A stretch of 64,000 bases of DNA from Roseomonas sp. Lineage in GTDB: Bacteria > Pseudomonadota > Alphaproteobacteria > Acetobacterales > Acetobacteraceae. The DNA lies in NCBI GenBank assembly GCA_020249925.1, contig JADCER010000013.1, forward strand, positions 216,745 through 280,744, in the 5' to 3' direction. The notes beneath the pieces were generated by a model, which saw only the letters and a list, made by a program, of their open reading frames with translations, was not told the origin of the DNA and did not search any database. A program made the position numbers and the translations under genes. Shown here one piece after another: positions 7,795 through 16,340 of this stretch; within the stretch, counting starts at the first letter, position 1; the number at the start of each line of letters is the position of its first letter.

Positions 7795-8844
7795 ATGCCC
7801 TTCCGCCCCACCCTGCTTGGCGCTGCCCTTGGTGCCTTGCTCGCCGCCGCACCCGCATTCGCGCAAAGCCCGATCCAGCTTCGCGTGGCGGGGCATTTCA
7901 CCTCCAATTCCCGCCATACGGAGGGGATTGAACGGCCCTTCTTCACCGGCCTTGGCCAGGCAACAGGCATCAACCTTGCCATCACCTTCAATCCGATGGA
8001 CCAGGTGGGCGCCGCCGCGCCGGATGCGCTGCGCCATCTGCGCAATGGCACCTTTGATGTCATGAGCGTGCTGATCGGCCAGACCGCGCGTGATGAGCCC
8101 TTTATCGACTCGCTCGATCTGATGGGTGTTTCCACCACCTTGGAAGAAACGCAGCAAGCGATTGCCGGTGGGCGCGAAGCGCTCGATCGGCGCCTGCAGG
8201 AACGCTTCAATGCCAAGGTCATGACGCTGTGGCCCTTTGGCGCGCAGATGTTCTTCTGTAATCGCCCAGTCGCTTCCATGGGTGATCTGCGCGGCTTGAA
8301 GGTGCGGTCCTATACGCCGACCATGTCGGCGCTGCTGCAATCGCTGGGTGCCACGCCCGTGACCCTGCAACTTTCTGAAACCTATCAGGCTTTGCAGCGC
8401 GGCACGGTGGAATGCGGCATCACCTCGGCCACTTCGGCCTATACCGCGAATTGGGGCGAGGTTATCCGCACCATCCTGCCGGTATCGCTTGCATCAGGCG
8501 TGCAGGGGCATTTCATCTCGCTCAATGCCTGGCGGCGCTTCAACCCGGAACAGCAGGCGGCACTGACGCGCGCCTTTGCTGATCTGGAAAAGCAAATGTG
8601 GGATCTGGCCCGCCGCGCGAGTGATGAGGCCTTTGCCTGCTTCCAAGGCCAGGATGCCTGCACCACGCGTAAATTCAATGTGCAGGTGGTGACACCGCCG
8701 GCAGAAGATGAACGGCGCGTGCGTGAAGCCGTGACGGCGGTGGTGCTGCCCAGCTTCCGCGATAGCTGCAACCGCGTCTGGGCGGATTGCGCGCGGGTTT
8801 GGAATGACAGCGTCGGCAAGGCGCGCGGTTACACCATTCCCTGA
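7795..8844 (+). CDS. dctP: TRAP transporter substrate-binding protein DctP
   Basis: This 349-residue periplasmic receptor has a cleavable signal peptide ending AAAPAFAQ. The DctP/TAXI-type fold is shown by LRHLRNGTFDVMSVLIG, the FFCNRPVASMGDLRGLKVRSY segment (the conserved receptor region with the Arg that binds carboxylates), and ETYQALQRGTVECGITS. I start at ATG 7795 because GGGAG lies eight bases upstream and the signal peptide begins there; an upstream ATG at 7768 would add a non-hydrophobic leader. Four late cysteines (CFQGQDAC and CNRVWADC) could form disulfides. It is divergent from dctQM and is followed after one base by the aldo/keto reductase. Confidence 0.88.
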   Translation: MPFRPTLLGAALGALLAAAPAFAQSPIQLRVAGHFTSNSRHTEGIERPFFTGLGQATGINLAITFNPMDQVGAAAPDALRHLRNGTFDVMSVLIGQTARDEPFIDSLDLMGVSTTLEETQQAIAGGREALDRRLQERFNAKVMTLWPFGAQMFFCNRPVASMGDLRGLKVRSYTPTMSALLQSLGATPVTLQLSETYQALQRGTVECGITSATSAYTANWGEVIRTILPVSLASGVQGHFISLNAWRRFNPEQQAALTRAFADLEKQMWDLARRASDEAFACFQGQDACTTRKFNVQVVTPPAEDERRVREAVTAVVLPSFRDSCNRVWADCARVWNDSVGKARGYTIP

Positions 8845-8845
8845 C

Positions 8846-9661
8846 ATGGCAGCCGGCTTCACCATGCCGCGCCTCGGGCAAGGGACCTGGGGCATGGGTG
8901 AGGATCGCACGAAGCGCGCGGCGGAAGCCGATGCGCTGCGTGCGGGGCTCGATCTTGGCGTGAATTTGATCGATACGGCCGAGATGTATGGCGAAGGCGG
9001 CGCCGAGGAGGTGGTGGGCGATGCCATCACCGGGCGGCGTGATGAGGTTTTCATCGTCTCCAAGGTCTATCCTCATAATGCGTCCCGCCGCGGCGTGGTG
9101 GCGGCGTGCGAACGCAGCCTGAAGCGCCTTCGGATTGAAACCATTGATGTCTATCTGCTGCATTGGCGCGGCTCCGTGCCACTCGCGGAAACGGTGGCGG
9201 GTTTTGAAGCGCTGCGGGCGGCGGGTAAGATCAGGCGCTGGGGTGTTTCCAATCTTGATGTGGATGATTTGGAAGAATTGGGCGCGGCGCTGGCGGATTG
9301 CGCGACGGATCAGGTGCTATTCAGCCTTGAGCATCGCGGTGCCGAGTTTGATCTGCTGCCCTTTTGCGCCAAGCGTGGTATGCCCGTGATGGCCTATTCG
9401 CCCGTGGGCCAGGGCGGGCGGATGCTGCGTAATCCGGCGCTGACAGCCGTTGCGGCGCGGCACGGCAAAAGCCCCGCGCAAATCGCCATTGCCTGGACGC
9501 TCCGCCAGCCTGGCGTGGTGAGCATCCCGAAAGCCGCGAAACTCGCCCATGTGCGGGAAAACGCGGCAGCACGGGAGATTGTCTTGAGCGCTGAGGATTT
9601 GGCCGCGCTGGATGAGGCCTTTCCGCCGCCACGGCGCAAGCGGCCTTTGGCGATGCTGTAA
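8846..9661 (+). CDS. Aldo/keto reductase
   Basis: This protein of about 271 residues is an NADPH-dependent aldo/keto reductase of the (beta/alpha)8 barrel superfamily, related to 2,5-diketo-gluconate reductase and YdjG-like enzymes. The catalytic tetrad is visible as Asp43 (NLIDTAEMY), Tyr48, Lys73 (VSKVYPHN) and His106 (YLLHWRG). The cofactor region VVSIPKAAKLAHVRENAAA is near the C-terminus. I use the ATG at 8846, one base after the dctP stop; an earlier in-frame ATG at 8804 would overlap dctP by 41 bases. Co-transcription with dctP suggests it could act on the imported compound, but that is only inference. Confidence 0.88.
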   Translation: MAAGFTMPRLGQGTWGMGEDRTKRAAEADALRAGLDLGVNLIDTAEMYGEGGAEEVVGDAITGRRDEVFIVSKVYPHNASRRGVVAACERSLKRLRIETIDVYLLHWRGSVPLAETVAGFEALRAAGKIRRWGVSNLDVDDLEELGAALADCATDQVLFSLEHRGAEFDLLPFCAKRGMPVMAYSPVGQGGRMLRNPALTAVAARHGKSPAQIAIAWTLRQPGVVSIPKAAKLAHVRENAAAREIVLSAEDLAALDEAFPPPRRKRPLAML

Positions 9662-9671
9662 CGGATACAAA

Positions 9672-9703
9672 ATGGCGTGACCCGCTTTGGCAGGTCACGC
9701 CAT
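9672..9703. terminator. 11-bp perfect hairpin between convergent aldo/keto reductase and carD genes
   Basis: ATGGCGTGACC (9672-9682) pairs perfectly with GGTCACGCCAT (9693-9703) around a ten-base loop. The stem is the same as that at 2660-2687 and 30710-30739 except for one compensatory base pair (C-G for T-A). It lies in the gap between two convergent genes and probably ends or protects both transcripts. Confidence 0.6.
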
Positions 9704-9727
9704 GCCTCAGTGCTGGCACGCAGCGCT

Positions 9728-11182
9728 TTATTGATCCGGCAATTGAACCTCAGCCGCCGGCGCGGGCGCTTCCTTGGCAGCCGAATCACGCGACCCCGCC
9801 GCGCCGGAACGCAGCACCACCATCAGCTTTTCAATCGCGGTTGGCTTGTCGCAGCGGTCAATCGCGGCGGCTTCGGCAGCCAGGCGGTCCAAAGCCAATT
9901 CATAGATCTGGCGTTCGCTGAAGGATTGATCAGGCTGGCCGGCATTGCGGAACAGGTCGCGCACCACTTCAGCAATCTGCACCGGATCACCGGAATTGAT
10001 CTTCGCCTCATATTCCTGGGCGCGGCGGGACCACATGGTGCGCTTGATGCGCGCGCGGCCCTTCAGCGTATCCAAAGCGGGCTGGAAGCTTTCCGTGGTG
10101 CAAAGCTTGCGCAAGCCCGAAGATGACGCCTTGTTCACCGGCACGCTCAGCTTCATGCGGTTTTCCTCAAAGGTCACTTCAATGACCTGCAAGGAATAAC
10201 CGGCGGCCTCCACCGTGCGGATGCCCTGCACCGTGCCCACGCCATGGGTTGGGTAGACAACGTAATCGCCCGTCTTGAATTCCTGTTTCGGGGCTGGGGG
10301 TGGTTTGGGCGAAGAAGAAGACATGGGCATTCCAGGACGGGGCGGACCACCACCCGGCGGGCGCATGCCCAATTGGGCATTGGGACGCATGGTGGGCGGT
10401 GGCGGCGAAAGCGGCGAAATACTGGGCGGCGGCGCCGGACGGGGCGCAGGCGCGGGGGAAGGCGGGGTCACCATGGCAACCGCCGGCGCCTGGACCAGCA
10501 CTGACCGAGGCGGGGGCTCTGGCGCCACCGGCGCGGGGGCGGGGGTTTCCTGCAAGCCGGCGGCTATAGGCGAGGCTTCAGGCTTGGCTTTCCCAGCGGG
10601 GGCGGGCTTGGCCTTGGATTTGGGCGCGGGCTTGGCGGGTGGTGGCGCGGCCTCGGCCACTGGCGCGGGGGCCGGGGCTTCGGCAACCGGGGCAGCGGGT
10701 TTGGGCGCAGCCGCAGGCTTGGGCGGCGCTTCGGCTGCAGGTGCCGCTGGCTTTGCGGCGGGCTTGGCGGGTGCCGCTGGCTTGGCGCTGGGCGGCGCCG
10801 CCTTGGCCTTTGCTGGCGCCGAGGCGGCCGGCTTCGCCGCAGCCTTTGGGGCCGGCTTAGCAGCGGGCTTTGGCGCGGGCTTCGGGGCAGCTTTCGGGGC
10901 CGGCTTCGCGGCGGGCTTGCTGGCGGGTTTGGGGGCCGGCTTGGCCGCAGGCTTCGCGGCAGGCTTGGCCGCAGGCTTGGCCGCCGCTTTCACAACAGGC
11001 TTCTTCACTGGCTTCGGCGCCACCTTCTTGTTGGGCTTCGTGGTCGCCTTTGCCTTGGCGGAGGATTTCTTCGCTGCCGGCTTGGCAGCCGATTTCGCCT
11101 TGCTGGCCGGCTTCTTGGCCGTGGCACGGGCCGGCTTGGCGCGGCCTTTGGCGGACGCCTTGGACACTGGCTTGCGTGTCAT
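9728..11182 (-). CDS. carD: CarD/CdnL-family RNA polymerase-binding regulator with long H1-like N-terminal extension
   Basis: The protein has 484 residues, far more than the roughly 165-190 of ordinary CdnL/CarD proteins. The C-terminal part (about 299-484) is a complete CarD domain: KTGDYVVYPTHGVGTVQGI (RNA polymerase-interacting Tudor-like part), then a helical DNA-contacting part with RIKRTMWSRRAQEYEAKINSG. Residues 1 to about 298 are low complexity: first Lys/Ala/Ser (MTRKPVSKASAKGRAKPARATAKKP), then AAKPA/APKPA repeats, then a Pro/Ala-rich stretch. The Lys/Ala/Pro part resembles histone H1 tails. CarD proteins stabilise open promoter complexes. The ATG at 11182 has GGGAG upstream. The repeats explain the long mirror-image open frames on the opposite strand. 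Confidence 0.88.
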   Translation of the reverse strand: MTRKPVSKASAKGRAKPARATAKKPASKAKSAAKPAAKKSSAKAKATTKPNKKVAPKPVKKPVVKAAAKPAAKPAAKPAAKPAPKPASKPAAKPAPKAAPKPAPKPAAKPAPKAAAKPAASAPAKAKAAPPSAKPAAPAKPAAKPAAPAAEAPPKPAAAPKPAAPVAEAPAPAPVAEAAPPPAKPAPKSKAKPAPAGKAKPEASPIAAGLQETPAPAPVAPEPPPRSVLVQAPAVAMVTPPSPAPAPRPAPPPSISPLSPPPPTMRPNAQLGMRPPGGGPPRPGMPMSSSSPKPPPAPKQEFKTGDYVVYPTHGVGTVQGIRTVEAAGYSLQVIEVTFEENRMKLSVPVNKASSSGLRKLCTTESFQPALDTLKGRARIKRTMWSRRAQEYEAKINSGDPVQIAEVVRDLFRNAGQPDQSFSERQIYELALDRLAAEAAAIDRCDKPTAIEKLMVVLRSGAAGSRDSAAKEAPAPAAEVQLPDQ

Positions 11183-11398
11183 GAAAACAGGACTCCCAAA
11201 GCAGAACCCGGGCCAGCACGACCCGGTCAGGAAAGTGGAGCGCGTCCCCAGCAGAAATCCGGTTGAGACCAAATGCCGACAGGAACGAAAATCCTTGTTA
11301 ACACAAAAAACGCTTCGGGTCACCCGCCTGATGGGTCCTTCGGGCGTAATTCATGACCGTTTCGGTCTGATATTTGCCCCCGCTTGGCGGCGAATCGC
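11183..11398. promoter_or_regulatory. Intergenic region between fdxA and carD
   Basis: No gene is visible in these 216 bases. On the minus strand they hold the carD ribosome site (GGGAG) and a T-rich stretch (GCGTTTTTTGTGTTAAC near 11299-11315) after the small palindrome CGGGTGACCCG. This may combine a weak fdxA terminator with the carD promoter. The boundary cannot be set by eye. Confidence 0.3.
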
Positions 11399-11731
11399 TC
11401 AGGGCTTGCCGGGGTTGGGGCTAAGCAGCGCCTTTTTGTCGGGCTTGCCCTTCCAATCATCCGCATCAGCCGGCGCTTCGCCCTTGCGGGTGATATTGGG
11501 CCATTGCTGAGCGTAATCGCGGTTCAGCTCCACCCAGGGGGTCGCCTTGTCGTCGCTATCGGGCAGGATGGCCTCGGCCGGGCATTCCGGTTCGCAGACG
11601 CCGCAATCAATGCATTCATCCGGGTGGATCACCAGCATGTTTTCGCCGACATAGAAGCAGTCCACCGGACAGACCTCCACGCAATCCATGTATTTGCAGT
11701 TGATGCAATTTTCGGTGACGACATAGGTCAC
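11399..11731 (-). CDS. fdxA: 7Fe ferredoxin FdxA
   Basis: This 110-residue ferredoxin binds one [3Fe-4S] and one [4Fe-4S] cluster. Cysteines at 9, 17 and 50 fit the 3Fe site and those at 21, 40, 43 and 46 fit the 4Fe site, the same spacing as Azotobacter ferredoxin I shifted by one residue. Two more cysteines (12 and 25) also match that protein. The C-terminal half ([19 protein letters not shown]) is the usual FdxA extension. It is a cytoplasmic low-potential electron carrier whose partner is not indicated by the neighbours. The fdxA-S4 protein-helicase-carD neighbourhood is common in alphaproteobacteria. Confidence 0.93.
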   Translation of the reverse strand: MTYVVTENCINCKYMDCVEVCPVDCFYVGENMLVIHPDECIDCGVCEPECPAEAILPDSDDKATPWVELNRDYAQQWPNITRKGEAPADADDWKGKPDKKALLSPNPGKP

Positions 11732-11829
11732 TGGCGCGATTCCCTGGTGCTGAGCCTGTCCAAAACCGCGCCCAAAATGGCCGCAGACACAGATTTAGAC
11801 AAGGTGGCCTGACGCATATCTATTCTGCG

Positions 11830-12120
11830 TCAGGTAAGCACCTCATAAAGCGTCTGCGCCTCAGTGGCCGGGCCGCGCCGTTCGGCGAGCGCCAGCACGC
11901 GCCACAGGATGATCTGCCCCGAAGCCCCCTGCCCCATCGCCAAAGTCAAAACATCCCCCGGACGAAGCTTGGCATGGGGCTTGTCGGTCGGCAGGCGATT
12001 GATGCGCACCACGCCCTTTTCAACCTGTCGGGCGCATTCCGCCCGGGTCTTGCGAAAGCGCGCGCACCAAAGCCAGGCATCCAGCCGCTGATAATCCCGC
12101 CCTTCCGCCTCGGCCGCCAC
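11830..12120 (-). CDS. S4-domain RNA-binding protein, Hsp15/HslR-like
   Basis: This 96-residue protein consists almost entirely of an S4 RNA-binding domain: RLDAWLWCARFRKTRAECARQVEKGVVRINRLPTDKPHAKLRPGDVLTL at about residues 11-60. Hsp15/HslR binds stalled 50S subunits carrying nascent chains. It starts ten bases after the stop of the helicase gene on the same strand, so the two are probably co-transcribed, which fits a joint role in RNA metabolism. Some annotations call such proteins YlmH-like or simply S4-domain proteins. Confidence 0.82.
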   Translation of the reverse strand: MAAEAEGRDYQRLDAWLWCARFRKTRAECARQVEKGVVRINRLPTDKPHAKLRPGDVLTLAMGQGASGQIILWRVLALAERRGPATEAQTLYEVLT

Positions 12121-12130
12121 GGCGCGCTGT

Positions 12131-14944
12131 TCAATCCTTCTTGAGCTTCAGCGCGGCCAGCACCGCAAAGGGGCTATCGGGGCGCGGCATGGGCGGCAGG
12201 GCCACACGATCCTCACGCGGCGGGCGGGGGCCGCGCGGGCGGTCATTGCCGCCCTTATTGCCGTAATGCTGGCGCTGCTGCTGTTGCTGCTGGCCACTTT
12301 CGGGCTTCGGGCGACGATCCGGGCGCTGGTCTGGCCGGCGTTCCGGGCGCTGCTGTTCGGGCGGGGCCTGATCTGGTGCCGCGCCTTCGCTCGGCGCGGC
12401 TTCCTGCCGGCGCTGATCGGGCCAAGGGCCTCGGCGATCCGGCCGCCGGTCATCACGGCGGGGGCCCTGGTGCTGGCGGGGTTCAAAGCGGGGCGCGCGC
12501 TGCTGGCCAATCCGCGCGGGGGCGGGCGGGCCGAAATTTTTCTCATCGAGCGTCTCGCCCGGGATCAGCCGGAAGCCCATGGCATCCAGCACCGGGCCGA
12601 GGTTTTCGCCCTTGATCCCCAAGCGGCTTGCCAGATCGCCCGGCAGCAGCGCAGGGGATTTGCGCGTCAGGTGGCCCAATTCGCCGGCGATGCGTTCCGC
12701 CACATCAAGCCGCAGCAAAACGGGGCCTGCGGGCAGCCAGCCCATGGTCTCGGCAAAGCCGCGCGGCCAATCGGCGGGCGGTGCCACGGCAATCAATCCG
12801 CCGGAGGGCAGCTTCGGCGTTTCAATGCCGCGCAACAGCGACCAAAGCTGCGCGCGCAGCGCCATGGCGCGCGGCTTCAAGGCTTCCGGCACGTAAAGCG
12901 CATAACGCCCGGCGCGAATGCCAATGCCCTTCAGCTTCTGGCGGAGATCGGGGCGGATTTCACTATCCGTCCGCCCCATGGCCAGGCCCAGTTCCTCCCG
13001 CAGGCGATAGGCTGGACCGCGCAGCGTATTATCCTCGCTGGCCTTTTCTTCGGCGGTGAAGATCGCACCCAGATCGCGCTTCACCAAAGCCTCGATCCAG
13101 GTGGCAAGCCTTGCGCGGATACGCTCACGCTGCGCGCCATCGAGAAATTCTGAGGGTAGCACTTCAATCAGCGGCTTGCCGGGTTCGGAGCCCGGCTTCA
13201 GCTTCGCCACTTCGGCGATATCGCCGAGCCCCGCTGGCATGTTCGGTGCGTGGGAATAGGCCCAGGTCACGCTATGCTGCGGTGTGAGCGCAAACGCCTC
13301 ATCCTTCGCGGACTCCAGCATGGTGACACGGCGCGGGATTTCCGCCCCAAGCGCGCGGCGCGCGGCGCGCAGCACCACGCGGCGTTCTTCTTCCTTCACG
13401 GCTGCGCCATCGGGTTCAAACAGGAAGCCCTTCACATGGCCGACCGGATGGCCTTCCACCACCACTTCGCCGCGGCGCGTGACGGCGGAGAGCAATTCCT
13501 CATCGCTTTCATCCAGCGCACGAATGAGATGCGCCGCGCGGCGGTCCACAAAGCGCGCGGTCAGGCTTTCGTGCAGCGCGTCTGAGACCATGTCTTCAAC
13601 GCGCCGCGCTTCGGCCTGCAAGCCAGCGGCATCATCCAGCCAATCGGCGCGCGCGGCGACATAGGACCAGACGCGAATGGCTGAAAGCCGCGCCATCAGC
13701 GTATCAAGATCACCTTCCGCCATGCCGAGTTGCGCGAGCGATGACGCTACCCAATCGCGCGGCAGGCGGCCCTCACGCGCCAAATGCGTGAAGATGCGCG
13801 CGCAAAGCCGCGTGTGGCTATCATCCGCAAGCTTGCGGAAATCCGGCACCTGGCAGGCTTCCCAGAGCAAGCGCACGCGCGATGCGGTATCAGCCAGGCC
13901 GCGGATTTCTTCTTCCCGCACCAGCATGGAAAGCGTGATGTGGTCCACCGCATCATGGCCCTTGGCGAGGCCCGGCTGCGGTGCCGGTGCGCCAAGACTA
14001 TCGAGCAAAGTCTCGACCGAGGAGAAATCCAGATCGGAATTGCGCCAGGCGAGCGTCTTCAGCGGTTCGAAGGCATGGGTTTCGATTTGGGTGATGATCT
14101 CATCATCCAAGGTCGGCGCCTCCGCCGTAGTGCCGAAAGTGCCATCACGCATGCCACGCCCTGCGCGGCCGGCGATTTGCGCGATTTCTTGTGCCGTCAG
14201 CGCACGCGGCTGATGGCCGTCAAACTTGTTGAGCGCGGCGAGTGCCACATGGTCCACATCCATATTGAGGCCCATGCCGATGGCATCTGTCGCCACCAGG
14301 AAATCCACTTCCCGGTTTTGATAAAGGGCGACCTGCGCATTGCGCGTGCGCGGCGAAAGCCTGCCCATCACCACGGCGCAACCACCACGCCGTCGGCGCA
14401 CCGCTTCCGCAATGGCGTAAACTTCCTGCGCGCTGAAGGCGACAATGGCGGAACGCGGCGGCAGGCGCGACAGCTTGGCGGGGCCGGCATAAGTCAGTTG
14501 CGAAAGTCGCGCGCGGGTTTCGATTTCGGCGCGGGGGATCAGGCGGCGGAGCAAGGGCGCGATGGTCTCGGCCCCCAGAAACATGGTTTCCACCATGCCA
14601 CGTGCATTGAGCAGCCGATCCGTGAACACATGCCCGCGATCCGGGTCCGCACAAAGCTGGATTTCATCCACGGCGAGGAATTCCACAGGCCGATCAAGCG
14701 GCATGGCTTCCACCGTGCAGGCGAAATACTTCGCCTCAGGGGGCACGATTTTTTCCTCGCCAGTGATCAGGGCAACGTAGCGTTCGCCCTTCATCGCCAC
14801 CATGCGATCATAGTTTTCACGCGCCAGCAGCCTGAGCGGAAAGCCGATACTGCCCGAGGCATGGGCGAGCATCCGCTCAATCGCGAGGTGGGTCTTGCCG
14901 GTATTGGTCGGGCCGAGGATGGCGCGAACCCTGGGTTCGAACAT
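12131..14944 (-). CDS. Suv3-like superfamily 2 RNA helicase with Arg/Gln-rich C-terminal tail
   Basis: The protein has 937 residues from the ATG at 14944. The Walker A motif GPTNTGKT is at residues 11-18, motif II is VDEIQ, and motif VI is QIAGRAGRG. These and the arrangement resemble mitochondrial Suv3/SUPV3L1 RNA helicases. The C-terminal region of roughly 130 residues is low complexity, rich in Arg, Asp, Pro and Gln (for example RRDDRRPDRRGPWPDQRR and a run of Gln), followed by a short conserved-looking end SPFAVLAALKLKKD. In-frame starts exist upstream (ATG at 15010), but neither has a clear ribosome site, and 14944 leaves room for promoters before the divergent MFS gene. Confidence 0.82.
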   Translation of the reverse strand: MFEPRVRAILGPTNTGKTHLAIERMLAHASGSIGFPLRLLARENYDRMVAMKGERYVALITGEEKIVPPEAKYFACTVEAMPLDRPVEFLAVDEIQLCADPDRGHVFTDRLLNARGMVETMFLGAETIAPLLRRLIPRAEIETRARLSQLTYAGPAKLSRLPPRSAIVAFSAQEVYAIAEAVRRRRGGCAVVMGRLSPRTRNAQVALYQNREVDFLVATDAIGMGLNMDVDHVALAALNKFDGHQPRALTAQEIAQIAGRAGRGMRDGTFGTTAEAPTLDDEIITQIETHAFEPLKTLAWRNSDLDFSSVETLLDSLGAPAPQPGLAKGHDAVDHITLSMLVREEEIRGLADTASRVRLLWEACQVPDFRKLADDSHTRLCARIFTHLAREGRLPRDWVASSLAQLGMAEGDLDTLMARLSAIRVWSYVAARADWLDDAAGLQAEARRVEDMVSDALHESLTARFVDRRAAHLIRALDESDEELLSAVTRRGEVVVEGHPVGHVKGFLFEPDGAAVKEEERRVVLRAARRALGAEIPRRVTMLESAKDEAFALTPQHSVTWAYSHAPNMPAGLGDIAEVAKLKPGSEPGKPLIEVLPSEFLDGAQRERIRARLATWIEALVKRDLGAIFTAEEKASEDNTLRGPAYRLREELGLAMGRTDSEIRPDLRQKLKGIGIRAGRYALYVPEALKPRAMALRAQLWSLLRGIETPKLPSGGLIAVAPPADWPRGFAETMGWLPAGPVLLRLDVAERIAGELGHLTRKSPALLPGDLASRLGIKGENLGPVLDAMGFRLIPGETLDEKNFGPPAPARIGQQRAPRFEPRQHQGPRRDDRRPDRRGPWPDQRRQEAAPSEGAAPDQAPPEQQRPERRPDQRPDRRPKPESGQQQQQQRQHYGNKGGNDRPRGPRPPREDRVALPPMPRPDSPFAVLAALKLKKD

Positions 14945-15043
14945 GCGGGGGTCAATGTCCAAGAAAGAAAAACGCGCCGTTCCGTGGCATGACGCGGCGC
15001 GCTTGTCCATGGTGGCGGCAGCGGGCAGGGTGGCGGGCCTGTC

Positions 15044-16174
15044 ATGAACCCCGCCACCCGCTTCGCCCTGATCTATGCCGCGCAATTCGCGGCCTTTGGC
15101 GTGATGATGCCTTTTCTGCCGCCGCTTTTGCTCGAACGCGGGTTGACGCCGGCTGATCTGGGGACGGTTTTGGCGGCTGGTAGCGCGCTGAAATTGCTGG
15201 CAGGGCCTTTGGGCGGAAGGGTCGCGGATTGGCTGGGTGATCCCAGGCTGGTGCTGATTTGCTGCACCAGCGCAGCGGCAGTTTTCGCGGCCGGCTTTGG
15301 GCTGGCCGCCGGGTTCTGGGCGCTGCTTTTGGTGAATCTGGCGCTTTCGGCGGCGCTGGCGCCGACCACCGCGCTGGCTGACGCGATGGCGCTGCGCGCC
15401 GCCCGCGAACCGCCCGGCTTTGATTACGGCCGCGCCCGTGCGGCTGGATCGGCGAGCTATATCGTCGCGGCGGTTGCCGCTGGCGCGCTTGTGGGCGTGC
15501 TGGGTGCGGGCAGTGCCGCCTGGCTGATTTCCGCCATGCTTGGCTTTGGCGCGGCAGCCGCCTTTTTGCTGCCGCGCGCCGAGGGTTTCGGGCGTGGCGG
15601 CGCAAGCGGGTTTCGCGCGGCACTCGCGCTGCCTTGGCTGCGCCGGCTGATGCTGATTGCCGCGCTGATGCAGGGCAGCCACGCGGCCTATTACGCCTTT
15701 GGGTCCATCCATTGGCAGGCATTGGGCCTCAGCGCCGGGGTGATTGGCCTGCTCTGGGCCTGGGGTGTGGTGGCGGAGGTGGCGCTCTTCATCTGGGGGC
15801 GCGGCCTGGTGGAACGGCTTGGCGTGCGCGGGATGATTTTGCTCGCCGCCGGGGCGGGGCTGGTGCGCTGGCCGATCATGGCACTCAGCGAAAGCCTGCC
15901 GCCGCTGATTTTCGCGCAAGCGCTGCATGCGCTGACCTTTGGCGCCATGCATCTGGCGGCGATAAGGCTATTGCAGGAACGCGTGCCGGCCAGCCTTGGC
16001 GGCACGGCGCAGACGCTGCTGGGGGCCGCGGTGGGGGCGATGACGACGCTGCTGACCTTGGCATCCGGGCCCGGCTATGCCGCGCTGGGGGCCGGGATTT
16101 TCTGGGCCATGGCAGCGCTTTGCGCCGTGGTGGCGGCGATGGTGGGGGTGGGCGGCATCCTGCGCCGGTCATGA
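15044..16174 (+). CDS. Major facilitator superfamily transporter (HcaT/nucleoside-symporter-like)
   Basis: This 376-residue protein has about 12 hydrophobic segments. The N-terminal AAQFAAFGVMMPFLPPLLLERGLTPADLGTVLAAGSALKLLAGPLGGRVADWLG carries the MFS cytoplasmic loop motif GGRVADWLGD between segments 2 and 3. The pattern resembles the MFS_1-like/3-phenylpropionate (HcaT) group. It is an inner-membrane secondary transporter of unknown substrate. It is divergent from the helicase and no metabolic partner gene is adjacent. Confidence 0.82.
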   Translation: MNPATRFALIYAAQFAAFGVMMPFLPPLLLERGLTPADLGTVLAAGSALKLLAGPLGGRVADWLGDPRLVLICCTSAAAVFAAGFGLAAGFWALLLVNLALSAALAPTTALADAMALRAAREPPGFDYGRARAAGSASYIVAAVAAGALVGVLGAGSAAWLISAMLGFGAAAAFLLPRAEGFGRGGASGFRAALALPWLRRLMLIAALMQGSHAAYYAFGSIHWQALGLSAGVIGLLWAWGVVAEVALFIWGRGLVERLGVRGMILLAAGAGLVRWPIMALSESLPPLIFAQALHALTFGAMHLAAIRLLQERVPASLGGTAQTLLGAAVGAMTTLLTLASGPGYAALGAGIFWAMAALCAVVAAMVGVGGILRRS

Positions 16175-16282
16175 ACATCCCAGCCCGATCGCCCGGGTGA
16201 AGTGCGGCGACGGAGTTGAGCCATGGCGACAGTTTGATTGAAATGACTGAAATTTCAGAGTCTTGCCGGGCAGGCGCCTCGC

Positions 16283-16310
16283 TTGACAAGCAGGCTCTGC
16301 TAATGATCAA
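16283..16310 (+). promoter_or_regulatory. Possible promoter of the molybdenum hydroxylase/TRAP operon
   Basis: TTGACA at 16283-16288 is a perfect -35 hexamer, followed 16 bases later by a weak -10 (GATCAA, 16305-16310). GGGGAGA at 16329-16335, just before the ATG at 16341, is the ribosome site. The rest of 16175-16282 shows no gene. Confidence 0.35.
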
Positions 16311-16340
16311 AGCGCGCAACACAAAACGGGGAGACACTGC

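Noticed and set aside
10600..11160. Possible CRISPR or tandem-repeat array
   Set aside because: The repetition comes from codons for AKPA/APKPA repeats in carD; there are no equal-length spacers or conserved palindromic repeat units.
10275..11510. A large rightward Gly/Ala-rich frame opposite carD
   Set aside because: It is the mirror of the Lys/Ala/Pro repeats in carD; low-complexity GC-rich DNA keeps several frames open. It has no ribosome site and no domain.
14945..15952. A long leftward extension of the helicase reading frame, giving a protein of over 1200 residues
   Set aside because: It overlaps the entire MFS gene on the opposite strand, the added sequence is Arg/Gln/Pro-rich shadow translation with no domain, and the helicase motif begins only at the ATG at 14944.
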